This document shows positions 38,334 through 47,543 of a stretch of DNA of 64,000 nt, one piece after another. The notes beneath the pieces are model-generated. The model did no database searches. It saw only the letters and a list, made by a program, of their open reading frames with translations, and had not been told where the DNA came from. The stretch comes from Ruegeria sp. A3M17 (GTDB lineage: Bacteria; Pseudomonadota; Alphaproteobacteria; Rhodobacterales; Rhodobacteraceae): positions 62,001-126,000 of the forward strand of contig NZ_QOCF01000028.1 in NCBI RefSeq assembly GCF_003318255.1. Direction: 5' to 3'. Both the position numbers and the translations under genes were made by a program. Positions within the stretch are counted from its first letter, which is position 1; every line of letters starts with the position of its first letter.

Positions 38334-38348
38334 ATCTAGGATACGCAT

Positions 38349-40499
38349 ATGTTTGATGTAACGAAAAAATCTATGCAGTGGGGCGAAGAGACGCTCACAC
38401 TGGAAACCGGCAAGGTTGCCCGTCAGGCTGACGGCAGCGTGATCGCGACACTGGGCGAAACCAGCGTCATGGCGAACGTGACCTTTGCGCGGCAGCAAAA
38501 ACCGGGTCAGGACTTTTTCCCTCTGACCGTCCACTATCAGGAAAAATACTATGCCGCCGGTAAGGTTCCGGGTGGCTTCTTCAAGCGTGAGGCGCGCCCG
38601 ACCGAAAAAGAGACGCTGACCGCGCGTCTGATCGACCGTCCGATCCGCCCGCTGTTCGTTGACGGCTTCAAAAACGAAGTTCTGGTGATGTGCACCGTGC
38701 TGTCCCACGATCTGGTCAACGACCCCGACATGGTTGCGATGATCGCTGCCTCGGCCGCGCTGACGATTTCCGGCGCGCCGTTCATGGGTCCGATCGCCGG
38801 TGCCCGCGTTGGTTTTGAGGACGGTGAATACGTTCTGAACCCGACCGTTGACGACATGCAGGACCTGCGCCTGAACCCTGAACAGCGCCTGGATCTGGTT
38901 GTTGCCGGTACCAAAGACGCCGTGATGATGGTTGAGTCGGAAGCCTACGAGCTGTCCGAGGCCGAAATGCTGGGTGCGGTCAAATTCGCACACGAGCAGA
39001 TTCAGCCGGTCATCGACCTGATCATTGATCTGGCCGAAGACGCTGCAAAAGAACCGTTCGACTTTCAGCCTGCCGATTACTCAGAGCTGTCTGCTGCTGT
39101 CAAAGCTGCTGGCGAGACTGAGATGCGCGCCGCATTTGCGATCAGCGACAAGCAAGAGCGCACTGCCGCGGTTTCCGCCGCACGTGACACCATCAAAGCC
39201 GCTTTGACCGAAGAGCAGCTGGGTGACGCGAATCTTGGTTCGGCCCTGAAAAAGCTTGAAGCTGGCATTCTGCGCGGCGACGTTGTCAAAACCGGCAAGC
39301 GTATCGACGGTCGTGCGACCGACGAGATCCGCAGCATCGTTTCGGAAACCGGAATGCTGCCCCGGACGCACGGTTCCGCCCTGTTCACCCGTGGTGAAAC
39401 GCAGGCGCTGGCTGTGACCACGCTGGGCACCGGCGACGATGAGCAGTTCATCGACGCGCTGCATGGCAACTTCAAATCGAACTTCCTGCTGCACTATAAC
39501 TTCCCTCCCTACTCGGTTGGTGAAGTTGGCCGCGTTGGTGGTCCGGGCCGTCGTGAGATCGGCCACGGCAAGCTGGCATGGCGTGCGCTTCAGGCGGTTC
39601 TGCCTGCAGCGACAGACTTCCCCTACACGATCCGCATCGTGTCGGAGATCACTGAATCCAACGGCTCGTCCTCGATGGCGTCTGTCTGCGGCGGTTCGCT
39701 GTCGATGATGGATGCGGGTGTTCCGCTGAAATCAGCGGTTGCCGGTGTGGCCATGGGTCTGATCCTGGAAGATGACGGCGAATATGCCATCCTGTCCGAC
39801 ATTCTGGGTGACGAAGACCACCTGGGCGACATGGACTTCAAAGTTGCGGGTACCGAAAACGGCATTACCTCGCTGCAGATGGACATCAAGGTTGCGGGCA
39901 TCACGCCCGAGATCATGGAGAAAGCCCTGGCGCAAGCCAAGGACGGCCGGATGCACATTCTGGGTGAGATGGGCAAAGCCCTGTCCGAGACCAACGAATT
40001 CTCAGTCCACGCCCCGCGCATCGAGACCATGAACATCCCCACCGACAAGATCCGTGAAGTGATCGGTTCGGGCGGTAAGGTGATCCGTGAGATCGTCGAA
40101 GTTTCAGGTGCCAAGGTCGACATCAACGATGACGGCGTGATCAAGATCGCCTCGCCCGATGGTGAATCGATCAAGAAGGCTTATGAGATGATCCACTCGA
40201 TCGTCGCCGAGCCGGAAGAAGGTCAGGTTTATACCGGCAAGGTCGTCAAAATCGTCGACTTCGGTGCCTTCGTGAACTTCTTTGGCAAGCGCGACGGTCT
40301 GGTGCACGTGTCCCAGATCGAAAACCGCCGCCTGAACCATCCGTCAGACGTTCTGAAGGAAGGTCAGGAAGTAAAGGTCAAGCTGCTGGGCTTTGACGAT
40401 CGCGGCAAGGTCCGCCTGTCGATGAAAGTTGTCGATCAGGAAACCGGCGAAGAGATCGTTCCCGAGAAGAAAGAAAAGAAAGAGGAAAGCGCAGAGTAA
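38349..40499 (+). CDS. pnp: polyribonucleotide nucleotidyltransferase (PNPase)
   Basis: Phosphorolytic 3'-5' exoribonuclease and degradosome component, 716 residues. Domains in order: RNase PH 1 (about 10-140), helical linker (about 240-310), RNase PH 2 (about 325-460; [19 protein letters not shown]), KH (about 555-615; [10 protein letters not shown]) and S1 (about 620-690; [19 protein letters not shown]), ending in an acidic/lysine tail. The ATG at 38349 has AGGA eight bases upstream. It is normally placed behind rpsO; here 12.7 kb of accessory genes stand between. Confidence 0.98.
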   Translation: MFDVTKKSMQWGEETLTLETGKVARQADGSVIATLGETSVMANVTFARQQKPGQDFFPLTVHYQEKYYAAGKVPGGFFKREARPTEKETLTARLIDRPIRPLFVDGFKNEVLVMCTVLSHDLVNDPDMVAMIAASAALTISGAPFMGPIAGARVGFEDGEYVLNPTVDDMQDLRLNPEQRLDLVVAGTKDAVMMVESEAYELSEAEMLGAVKFAHEQIQPVIDLIIDLAEDAAKEPFDFQPADYSELSAAVKAAGETEMRAAFAISDKQERTAAVSAARDTIKAALTEEQLGDANLGSALKKLEAGILRGDVVKTGKRIDGRATDEIRSIVSETGMLPRTHGSALFTRGETQALAVTTLGTGDDEQFIDALHGNFKSNFLLHYNFPPYSVGEVGRVGGPGRREIGHGKLAWRALQAVLPAATDFPYTIRIVSEITESNGSSSMASVCGGSLSMMDAGVPLKSAVAGVAMGLILEDDGEYAILSDILGDEDHLGDMDFKVAGTENGITSLQMDIKVAGITPEIMEKALAQAKDGRMHILGEMGKALSETNEFSVHAPRIETMNIPTDKIREVIGSGGKVIREIVEVSGAKVDINDDGVIKIASPDGESIKKAYEMIHSIVAEPEEGQVYTGKVVKIVDFGAFVNFFGKRDGLVHVSQIENRRLNHPSDVLKEGQEVKVKLLGFDDRGKVRLSMKVVDQETGEEIVPEKKEKKEESAE

Positions 40500-40522
40500 T
40501 CTGCCCCTCTTTTAAATGATCA

Positions 40523-40554
40523 AGGCCCCGGCAGAACTGCCGGGGCCTTTTTTT
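40523..40554 (+). terminator. strong intrinsic terminator of pnp
   Basis: Perfect 12-bp inverted repeat AGGCCCCGGCAG / CTGCCGGGGCCT around AA, followed by seven T. It lies 23 bp after the pnp stop codon. Confidence 0.95.
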
Positions 40555-40658
40555 GTCTTTGCGCCATCTGGTTAGGTCTGATGCTCAGAACTTACTTAAC
40601 CCGCCTCACTCTGCCATTGGTGCCATAGGTCCCGAAACAAGAAATCAGCACCTTATAT

Positions 40659-40679
40659 AATACACGCATTGCGTGTATT
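40659..40679. promoter_or_regulatory. perfect 10-bp palindrome upstream of the Hint gene
   Basis: Arms AATACACGCA and TGCGTGTATT are exact complements around one central T. It stands 49 bp before the Hint-protein ATG in an otherwise unremarkable 228-bp gap after pnp. No T run follows, so it is more like an operator than a terminator. The binding protein is unknown. Confidence 0.65.
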
Positions 40680-40728
40680 GTGGTGGGAATGAAGATGAGT
40701 GTTTCAATTTCAGGGGCATCGTTAATCC

Positions 40729-41706
40729 ATGAATTTTTTTACACTGTATCAAGTAAGTGCCGATCCGCTTGGTAATCCGAATGTCACGGTCACGAACGCC
40801 TTTCAGGTGGCAATTACCGACAATGACAACCAACTTGAAAACCCGGACGCCGATGGCAGCCAGCAATTTGATGTGAGCGGCATCGCTGGGTTGAATACTT
40901 CCGAAGATTTCCAGGTTTTTGAGAATTACACCGCCAATGTCGGCGGATCGCCAGTAACTTTTACTTTGCTGCAATGGCAAGGAACTCAGTACATCGTTGT
41001 CACATCCGGTCAGGTTGCCGTCAACGATGTACTGTCAGGCAACACACTGACGCAAAACCCTGCGTCGCCTTCGGTCTACGATACACTTCCAACTTTCGTT
41101 TGCTTTACTTCCGGGTCCCTGATCCTTACGCCGTCAGGTCGACGCCTAATTGAAACACTGGAACCCGGAGACGAAGTGATCACGGCAGATGGCAGTGCGC
41201 GGCCGGTGCGCTGGATTGGCCGGCGCCAGTTATCTGCGCAAGAGTTGAAACGTGATCCGCACCTTTGCCCGGTTCGTATCCGCGCCGACCGCTTTACCGA
41301 AGGTTGTCCTAGTCGGGATCTATTGGTCTCTCCCCAGCATCGGATTGCTGTAACCTCTGCTGTTATGGAGCTGTATTACTTTGATACTGTAATGCTGGCC
41401 CCGGCCAAAGGCATGGTCGACGGTCAGGGCATCGAACAACTCCCTCCGGAACAAGGGGTCGAATACATCCATATATTGTTCGACAAACATGAGCTAGTGA
41501 ATGTCGAAGGTGTCTGGTCCGAGTCCTTTTTCCCCGGCGACACCACAATGAGCGCAATGGCCCCGGCCACCAAACGCGAGCTGTTTGAACTGTTCCCCGA
41601 ACTTATGTGCAGCAAAACGGGTTATGGCGAGACCGCTCTGCCAGTCCTCAAACCCTACGAAGTCCGCCTTCTTCGGTCAGACCTGTCGGTCCCAATGATT
41701 TGGTGA
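40729..41706 (+). CDS. Hint-domain (Hint_2) protein
   Basis: A 325-residue protein with an N-terminal beta-rich part (about 1-120) and a C-terminal Hint_2 domain. The Hint module starts at the cysteine of FVCFTSGSLILTPSGRR, continues IETLEPGDEVITADG and PVRWIGRR, and contains LLVSPQHRIAV (block B-like His) and VEYIHILFDKHELVNVEG. Inteins and hedgehog proteins use this fold for autoproteolysis, with the first Cys as nucleophile. Roseobacters carry many such stand-alone Hint_2 proteins, often with RTX or adhesin parts, without known roles. There is no extein after the domain. The start has no strong ribosome site. Confidence 0.85.
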   Translation: MNFFTLYQVSADPLGNPNVTVTNAFQVAITDNDNQLENPDADGSQQFDVSGIAGLNTSEDFQVFENYTANVGGSPVTFTLLQWQGTQYIVVTSGQVAVNDVLSGNTLTQNPASPSVYDTLPTFVCFTSGSLILTPSGRRLIETLEPGDEVITADGSARPVRWIGRRQLSAQELKRDPHLCPVRIRADRFTEGCPSRDLLVSPQHRIAVTSAVMELYYFDTVMLAPAKGMVDGQGIEQLPPEQGVEYIHILFDKHELVNVEGVWSESFFPGDTTMSAMAPATKRELFELFPELMCSKTGYGETALPVLKPYEVRLLRSDLSVPMIW

Positions 41707-41807
41707 CACCACCTACGCAGCGGAACACTCTGCCTAAGTCCACTTTCGGGTTTACTATGAGCCTATGAGTTCGGGTTTGGTTTAGTCATGCCCGTGTGTC
41801 GCATCTG

Positions 41808-42443
41808 TCAGTGTGAAACGCCGCTTGGACCGTGTTTCATGACATGCCATTGGCCATAACTGTCGTTCAAATCCAGCGAGATCGCGGCATCTGCCTTGGT
41901 CGAGGCGCTGCCAATCTCGGCCAGGGTAAATTCGATACCACCGGGAATGTCGATCCGAACGCGATGCGGACCACCGCCATGTGGGGCCTCGATAGGACGG
42001 CCAGTTGAGCTCAGCACCTCACCGATTGAGACTTTGGCAGTGCGCCCATCCATGTCCATCTCAAAATCAATCGGCACATAAAGGGTCTCGTGAACCGTGT
42101 CGCACATCGTGCGGAAGACATGCCAGTGGGTTGCCATTTCCTCGGTCTCTTCCCCGTGAAAGACCTTTTCCAATGCGGCCCGTTGCGCGTCCGAGGCGCT
42201 TGGGTCGATGATCACCTGCATCTGGCCGCCGCCCTCAAAGATCGGGCCAGGCCAGGCGTAGATCAGCGCAGCTTTTGTGCCCGCAAGGTCGGTGTCGCCA
42301 AAATGTCCTTTGGAAACCTCAAGCACCTCAAAGCCGCGGCAATTTCCGTGGGTTGGTAATTCTTCGAACTGACAAGGGCAGGCATAGCCGCAATTGCAGT
42401 TCCCGAATGCATCGCCTTCAACGTACCAATCTGTGAATGCCAT
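41808..42443 (-). CDS. DUF1326 protein
   Basis: A 211-residue cytoplasmic protein. The cysteine-rich N-terminus GNCNCGYACPCQFEELPTHG and GNCRGFEVLEVSKGHFGDTDL define DUF1326, followed by VIIDPSASDAQRAALEKVF. The clustered cysteines suggest metal or cluster binding, though none has been shown that I know of. The ATG at 42443 has AGGAG upstream; the frame extends 74 codons further without homology. It is divergent from the PepSY-like gene, 237 bp away. Confidence 0.88.
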   Translation of the reverse strand: MAFTDWYVEGDAFGNCNCGYACPCQFEELPTHGNCRGFEVLEVSKGHFGDTDLAGTKAALIYAWPGPIFEGGGQMQVIIDPSASDAQRAALEKVFHGEETEEMATHWHVFRTMCDTVHETLYVPIDFEMDMDGRTAKVSIGEVLSSTGRPIEAPHGGGPHRVRIDIPGGIEFTLAEIGSASTKADAAISLDLNDSYGQWHVMKHGPSGVSH

Positions 42444-42680
42444 CGTCTTCTCCTGTTTTACACAGTCTGAACGCCCGACGTCTTGGTTATATGCCTGTAG
42501 AATTCCCCCGCATAACCCTAGCACAAATCGGTCAAATGCAGAACCAGGTGGCCTGAAACCGTATTTTTCCGGGATAAACCTTGGTCCAATTCCTTGCGTT
42601 TCAACCAAAAGCCAATCGCAGCGCACCCGCCCTGTTCCCAGTTTCACAACATCGGCACAACGCAAAAAAGGAGATGCAAA

Positions 42681-42953
42681 ATGGAAACCTTGAAACTGCT
42701 GACACTGACCGGATTGATTGCAACAGCGCCAGTTCTTGCATTGGCCAATGTCGGGCTGGGCGACAAACTGGGCACCAGTGAGGCTGATATCCGCGCGACC
42801 CTAGAGGCGCAGGGATACCAGATCAGAAAGATCGAATTCGAAGACGGTGAGATCGAGGTTGAACTCATCAAAGATGGTGTAGAAACTGAACTTGTCCTAT
42901 CCGAGACCGACGGCGTGGTAACTGCCATCGAACTCGAAGAGGACGATGACTGA
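42681..42953 (+). CDS. small periplasmic PepSY-like acidic protein
   Basis: A 90-residue protein with a signal peptide (LLTLTGLIATAPVLALA) and a short PepSY-like body: LGTSEADIRATLEAQGYQI, RKIEFEDGEIEVELIKDG, and a very acidic end. PepSY domains often bind ligands or inhibit peptidases. AAAAAGGAG lies eight bases before the ATG. The next gene, a membrane-anchored LuxR-type regulator, starts 23 bp later, so this protein might be its periplasmic partner. Confidence 0.78.
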   Translation: METLKLLTLTGLIATAPVLALANVGLGDKLGTSEADIRATLEAQGYQIRKIEFEDGEIEVELIKDGVETELVLSETDGVVTAIELEEDDD

Positions 42954-42976
42954 CCCAACGAACTCTCAGGAGCCTC

Positions 42977-43498
42977 ATGAAGCTTTCACAAACGTCATTG
43001 CTTTGGCTTCTTCTGGTGGTGCAGGCCGTCTGCGCCGCCTTTTTCGTGACGGACGCGATGTTGGACTGGACTGGTGGGGAAAGCGCGGGCTTTCGCCACC
43101 TGCATAGTTTCGAACTGGTTCTGGCGCTGGCATTGCTCGGCGGTCTTGCCGCAACGATTGCACTGATCAGGTCCCAGAACAGGCGTGTGCGCGACATGCA
43201 GCGACAGCTGAGTGTCGCGAAGGGCGCGTTTGCTCTACTCATTGCCTCTCAATTCACTGAGTGGAACCTGAGTGATGCTGAACGTGACGTTGCCCTGTTG
43301 TCTATCAAGGGTCTGTCAATTGCGGACATCGCGACATTGCGGCAAACCAAAGAAGGCACGGTCAAAGCGCAATGCGCCGCGGTGTATCGCAAGGCAGGAG
43401 TCACGGGACGCGTGCAATTGCTGAGCTACTTCATCGATGAGCTGCTTTCCGAACCTTTGCTGACAAACAGTTCTGAAAGGTCGAATTCGACCACATAG
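42977..43498 (+). CDS. membrane-anchored LuxR-type HTH regulator
   Basis: A 173-residue protein with two predicted membrane helices (SLLWLLLVVQAVCAAFFV, about 7-24, and LVLALALLGGLAATIALI, about 47-64), a short linker helix, and a GerE/LuxR-type helix-turn-helix (about 98-155; LSDAERDVALLSIKGLSIAD, TKEGTVKAQCAAVYRKAGV). There is no receiver or autoinducer domain. The periplasmic loop between the helices is only about 20 residues. It follows a small periplasmic PepSY-like gene by 23 bp. A one-component membrane regulator is inferred. Confidence 0.87.
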   Translation: MKLSQTSLLWLLLVVQAVCAAFFVTDAMLDWTGGESAGFRHLHSFELVLALALLGGLAATIALIRSQNRRVRDMQRQLSVAKGAFALLIASQFTEWNLSDAERDVALLSIKGLSIADIATLRQTKEGTVKAQCAAVYRKAGVTGRVQLLSYFIDELLSEPLLTNSSERSNSTT

Positions 43499-43648
43499 AC
43501 CGTGAATCAAAATGTTAGTTCGGTGCTGATCATATTCACTCACACACGCCCAATATCCTGTGAATTGAAGTGAAGGGCTGGCGCCTTTCATTCCTGCCTT
43601 TACTGCCCACATGTGCGCCATACCAATTGTGGAACAAAGGACATGGTC

Positions 43649-44338
43649 ATGGTTACGCGTCTTCTTCTCGCCTCGACAGCTTTGACGATCAGCGCGTCCG
43701 CGCTGGCCGCACAGAGCCTTTCCGAGGGTCTCTATCTTCAGGGCTTTGCCGGGTACAGCCAGCTACAGGACAGCGACTTTAGCGGCACGATCAATGGATC
43801 GTCGCAGTCGGTGGATACCGATTTCGATGGCGGCTATGGGCTGGGCATCGCGGTCGGCAAAGAGATCCCGCAATGGTCGAACGATCAGTTTGGCACCCGG
43901 ATCGAGCTGGAGCTGTCCTATCGTGATAATGGCGTGGATGGCGTCAATTTCTCGGGCAACGGTCCCGGCGCGGAAGGCAACATTTCGGGCGACGTGTCGC
44001 AGACGTCGTTGTTCGCCAATGTGCTGGTCGATTTTAAACAGGCAGGGGCCTTCACACCCTATGTCGGCGTCGGCCTGGGTGCCACTTACTCTGATCTGGA
44101 TTTTGTCTACGGACCGGGCGTCGAACTGAACGACACCGACACCACCTTCGCGGCACAAATCATTGCCGGCGTTGCTTATGAAATCAGCCCAAATTCCTCT
44201 CTGACCTTGGATACCCGATATGCCCGTGCATTCGACGTATCCTCGGCACGTTTGGCACCAAACGGTGCGTCCACGGGTACGGTTGAGGATGACATCGACG
44301 CCTTCAGCGTCAATGTCGGCCTGCGATACGGTTTCTGA
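43649..44338 (+). CDS. outer-membrane beta-barrel protein (porin-opacity type)
   Basis: A 229-residue outer-membrane protein with a signal peptide (LLLASTALTISASALA). The body is an eight-strand-type barrel with alternating polar/hydrophobic strands (GLYLQGFAGYSQLQDSDF, IELELSYRDNGVDGV, TPYVGVGLGATYSDLDF) and ends in NVGLRYGF with the C-terminal aromatic needed for BAM insertion. The ATG at 43649 is favoured because AAAGGA is eight bases upstream; the one at 43643 is too close. Role unknown, general surface or immunogenic type. Confidence 0.85.
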   Translation: MVTRLLLASTALTISASALAAQSLSEGLYLQGFAGYSQLQDSDFSGTINGSSQSVDTDFDGGYGLGIAVGKEIPQWSNDQFGTRIELELSYRDNGVDGVNFSGNGPGAEGNISGDVSQTSLFANVLVDFKQAGAFTPYVGVGLGATYSDLDFVYGPGVELNDTDTTFAAQIIAGVAYEISPNSSLTLDTRYARAFDVSSARLAPNGASTGTVEDDIDAFSVNVGLRYGF

Positions 44339-44408
44339 TACGTCATGGGGAAGTGTTTCTTTCGGGTTTCTCTTCCCCCTTTCGTCGCTGTGTTCTATGC
44401 ACTGTGCC

Positions 44409-45131
44409 ATGAAGACTTTTGTCATCCATATGACGGCAAGCACAGCGCGGCGACCCAACGCCGAACGGCTGTGTGCCAGTCTGCCCAATGCGGAACTGTT
44501 CGAGGCCGTCAATGGGAAAGACCCCGCTCAAATCGCGGATGTACAATTGTTTCCGGGCGATCTGTACCGCCCCAGATACCCATTTCCGCTACGCCCCGCG
44601 GAGATCGGAGTTTTCGCGAGCCACCGGCGAATCTGGCGCAAGCTCGTTGATGAAAAGATCGACCGCGCTATTATTACCGAGGATGATCTGCGCATAGATC
44701 CGTGCCGTATGGCCTATGCGTTAGAGATGCTGGATCCGCTTGCGACCCCGGATCACTATATCCGAATTCCCGTGAAACAGCGCGAGGATGCGGCACGAAC
44801 GCTTGTAAAGCAAAACGGATTGCGTCTGATCCTGCCAAAAGTCATTGGCCTGCAATGCGTCTGCCAGGTGGTCGGGCGGCGTGCGGCTGAGCGGTTGCTT
44901 GCCGTAACCGACCAGATTGACCGACCGGTCGACACGTTCCTGCAAATGCACTGGGTGACCGGGCAGCCGATCCTTTCCTTGCAAGGAAGCGGCAATCAGG
45001 AAGTCGCGCACGAAATCGGCGGTTCGACCATACAGGCAAGCCCGCCGCTGGCCGACAAGCTGACGCGTGAATTCAAGCGTGCTGCTTATCGCCGGAAACT
45101 GTATCTGCACCCCCAACGATCCGCGGCCTAA
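44409..45131 (+). CDS. glycosyltransferase family 25 protein (LPS-type)
   Basis: Predicted sugar transferase of 240 residues: MKTFVIHM start strand, RRPNAERLCASLPNAELFEAV, LRPAEIGVFASHRRIWRKL and the acidic metal motif IITEDDLRID. This matches GT25, which adds galactose to lipooligosaccharides. The donor and acceptor are unknown. The start at 44409 is the first Met giving the family N-terminus. It lies 70 bp after the outer-membrane barrel gene and converges with the peroxiredoxin. Confidence 0.85.
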   Translation: MKTFVIHMTASTARRPNAERLCASLPNAELFEAVNGKDPAQIADVQLFPGDLYRPRYPFPLRPAEIGVFASHRRIWRKLVDEKIDRAIITEDDLRIDPCRMAYALEMLDPLATPDHYIRIPVKQREDAARTLVKQNGLRLILPKVIGLQCVCQVVGRRAAERLLAVTDQIDRPVDTFLQMHWVTGQPILSLQGSGNQEVAHEIGGSTIQASPPLADKLTREFKRAAYRRKLYLHPQRSAA

Positions 45132-45154
45132 AGGCCGTGGCAGGCATATTGGAA

Positions 45155-45181
45155 TCGGGCAGAGCTTAGCGCCCTGCCCGA
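45155..45181. terminator. hairpin between convergent GT25 and peroxiredoxin genes
   Basis: Perfect 8-bp stem TCGGGCAG / CTGCCCGA with an 11-base loop. A smaller CGGCC-TAAA-GGCCG hairpin lies just before it at 45124-45137. Neither has a T run, so termination by them is a guess from position between convergent genes. Confidence 0.4.
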
Positions 45182-45187
45182 GCTGCT

Positions 45188-45838
45188 TTAGCTGGGCGCT
45201 TTGGTTTTACGCAGATACGGGAAGATGGTTTCGAACTCACCGAACTTTTCTTTTGCCTCGTCATTCGACACCGCAGGCGGGATGATCACGTCTTCGCCCG
45301 GCACCCAGTTCGCGGGGGTGGCCACGCCCTTGGCGCTCATCTGCAGACCGTCCAGCGCGCGCAGGATTTCGGCAAAGTTCCGGCCCACGGTCATCGGGTA
45401 GGTCATCGACAGTTTCAACTGTTTGTCCGGGCCGATGATGAACACCGAACGCACGGTTGCACTGTCGGCAGGGGTGCGGCCATCAGGCAGGTACGCCTCG
45501 GCGGGCAGCATGTCGAACGCCTTGGACACGGCCAGACCGTCATCAGCGATGATCGGAAAACCGGGGTTGGCGTTGCCATAAGCCTCGATGTCCTTCTTCC
45601 ACTTCTTGTGGTCCTCGACACCATCGACTGAGACGCCCATCACCTTGGTGTTGCGGGCTGCCCATTCGTCGTTCAACTGCGCAACGGCCGAGAATTCGGT
45701 GGTGCAGACCGGCGTGAAATCCTTGGGGTGTGAGAACAGGATCGCCCAGCTGTCACCGATCCAGTCATGGAACTGAAAAGTGCCCTGATCCGTCTCTGCA
45801 GTGAAATTCGGAACGGTGTCATTGATGCGCAAACCCAT
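45188..45838 (-). CDS. 1-Cys peroxiredoxin (Prx6 type)
   Basis: Thiol peroxidase of 216 residues. The peroxidatic site is HPKDFTPVCTTEFSAVAQL; it is the only cysteine in the protein, so this is a 1-Cys enzyme of the Prx6 group, with the C-terminal ATPANWVPGEDVIIPPAVSNDE typical of it. Such enzymes reduce H2O2 and organic or lipid peroxides with outside reductants. The ATG at 45838 has AAAAAAGGAG upstream; the open frame beyond it is not coding. It is divergent from an aldehyde dehydrogenase, 206 bp away. Confidence 0.93.
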   Translation of the reverse strand: MGLRINDTVPNFTAETDQGTFQFHDWIGDSWAILFSHPKDFTPVCTTEFSAVAQLNDEWAARNTKVMGVSVDGVEDHKKWKKDIEAYGNANPGFPIIADDGLAVSKAFDMLPAEAYLPDGRTPADSATVRSVFIIGPDKQLKLSMTYPMTVGRNFAEILRALDGLQMSAKGVATPANWVPGEDVIIPPAVSNDEAKEKFGEFETIFPYLRKTKAPS

Positions 45839-46044
45839 GGGGCATCTCCTTTTTTGTGAAACAAACCGAGTCGGTTGCTGGAAACCTAATAACTCTGCGC
45901 CATTGTTAAACCATTCGCTGCTTGAAAGGGTATTCATTTTTGAGGAAATTAATTTGATCAAATTGCGCCTTGCCACACAGATACGCCGGTGCCAGAGTGG
46001 CGCAAATTCCCGCCATCCGGGCCACGGGATCAGGAGGACACGTG

Positions 46045-47484
46045 ATGATCGAGAAACGCAATTTCTACATTGACGGAACATGGGTCACCCCATCTGCAGC
46101 GAATGATTTCGAGGTGATCAACCCCTCGACCGAGGAACCCTGCGCGGTGATCTCACTGGGCGCGCAGGCTGATACCGACGCCGCAGTTGCTGCCGCAAAG
46201 GCCGCCCTGCCCGGCTGGATGGCCACGCCTGTCGAGGATCGCATCGCGCTGGTCGAAAAACTGATCGGGATTTACCAAAGCCGTTCCGAAGACCTGGCCC
46301 AGGCGATGTCTCTTGAGATGGGAGCGCCAATCGACATGGCGCGCACCCAGCAATCCGGCGCGGGCATGTATCACCTTGCGAACTTTGTGCGCGCAGCCAA
46401 GGCGTTCCAATTCGACCGCCCGCTGGGGGATCACGCGCCCAATGACAGGATCATCTATGAGGCCGTCGGTGTTGCCGCCCTGATCACGCCGTGGAACTGG
46501 CCGATGAACCAGGTCACGCTCAAGGTCGGCGCGGCGGCGATTGCAGGCTGCGCCATGGTTCTGAAACCATCGGAACAAAGCCCGCTGAACGCAATGATCT
46601 TTGCCGAGATGATGGATGAGGCCGGCTTCCCCGCCGGTGTGTTCAATCTGGTGAACGGCGATGGCGTGGGCGTTGGTTCCCAGCTGTCGGCTCATCCGGA
46701 TGTGGATATGGTCAGCTTTACCGGCTCGACCCGCGCTGGCACAGCGATCTCAAAAAGTGCTGCAGACAGCTTGAAGAAGGTACATCTGGAGCTGGGCGGC
46801 AAGGGTGCAAACGTGGTCTTTGCCGATGCCGATGAAAAGGCCGTCAAACGTGGCGTTCTGCACATGATGAACAACACCGGCCAAAGCTGTAATGCGCCCA
46901 GCCGCATGCTGGTGCAGCGCCCGATCTACGATCAGGCTGTGGAAACTGCGGCTGAAGTGGCCAGCATGGTTTCGGTGGGCAGCGCGCAGGAAGAAGGCCG
47001 CCATATCGGCCCCGTCGTGAACGAGTTGCAGTGGAACAAAATCCAGGACCTGATCCAGAAGGGCATCGACGAAGGCGCCCGTTTGGTGACGGGAGGCACC
47101 GGGCGGCCCGAAGGGCTGAACAAGGGCTATTATGTACGTCCGACCGTCTTTGCCGATGCCAATAACCAGATGACCGTCGCGCGCGAAGAGATCTTTGGCC
47201 CGGTCCTGACCATGATCCCCTTCGACACCGAAGAAGAGGCCGTCGAGATTGCCAACGACACGCCATACGGCCTGACCAATTACGTTCAGACGCAAGACGG
47301 CGCGCGGGCCAACCGAATGGCACGTGTGCTGCGGTCCGGAATGGTCGAAATGAATGGCCAGTCGCGCAGTGCAGGATCACCGTTTGGCGGCATGAAACAG
47401 TCCGGCAACGGGCGCGAAGGCGGCTTGTGGGGGTTGGAAGACTTCCTTGAGGTCAAAGCCGTCGGTGGCTGGGCGGCAGAGTGA
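46045..47484 (+). CDS. aldehyde dehydrogenase family protein
   Basis: NAD(P)-dependent aldehyde dehydrogenase of 479 residues. Visible are the proton-relay asparagine in LITPWNWPMNQ, KPSEQSP, FTGSTRAG, LELGGKGANVVFAD (general base Glu) and NTGQSCNAPSRM with the catalytic Cys, then [10 protein letters not shown] and SPFGGMKQSGNGREGG. The pattern is that of a broad-specificity ALDH rather than a betaine-aldehyde or succinic-semialdehyde enzyme. GGAGG is seven bases before the ATG at 46045. The gene stands alone with its own terminator. The substrate is unknown. Confidence 0.93.
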   Translation: MIEKRNFYIDGTWVTPSAANDFEVINPSTEEPCAVISLGAQADTDAAVAAAKAALPGWMATPVEDRIALVEKLIGIYQSRSEDLAQAMSLEMGAPIDMARTQQSGAGMYHLANFVRAAKAFQFDRPLGDHAPNDRIIYEAVGVAALITPWNWPMNQVTLKVGAAAIAGCAMVLKPSEQSPLNAMIFAEMMDEAGFPAGVFNLVNGDGVGVGSQLSAHPDVDMVSFTGSTRAGTAISKSAADSLKKVHLELGGKGANVVFADADEKAVKRGVLHMMNNTGQSCNAPSRMLVQRPIYDQAVETAAEVASMVSVGSAQEEGRHIGPVVNELQWNKIQDLIQKGIDEGARLVTGGTGRPEGLNKGYYVRPTVFADANNQMTVAREEIFGPVLTMIPFDTEEEAVEIANDTPYGLTNYVQTQDGARANRMARVLRSGMVEMNGQSRSAGSPFGGMKQSGNGREGGLWGLEDFLEVKAVGGWAAE

Positions 47485-47504
47485 CGCCAGACCAGAACTT
47501 AACA

Positions 47505-47543
47505 AAAGGGCGCGGCGGTGGTTACCCGCCGCGCCCTTTTTTT
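47505..47543 (+). terminator. strong intrinsic terminator of the aldehyde dehydrogenase gene
   Basis: Perfect 14-bp stem AAAGGGCGCGGCGG / CCGCCGCGCCCTTT with a 7-base loop and seven T. The T run touches the stop codon of the convergent gene. Confidence 0.95.
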
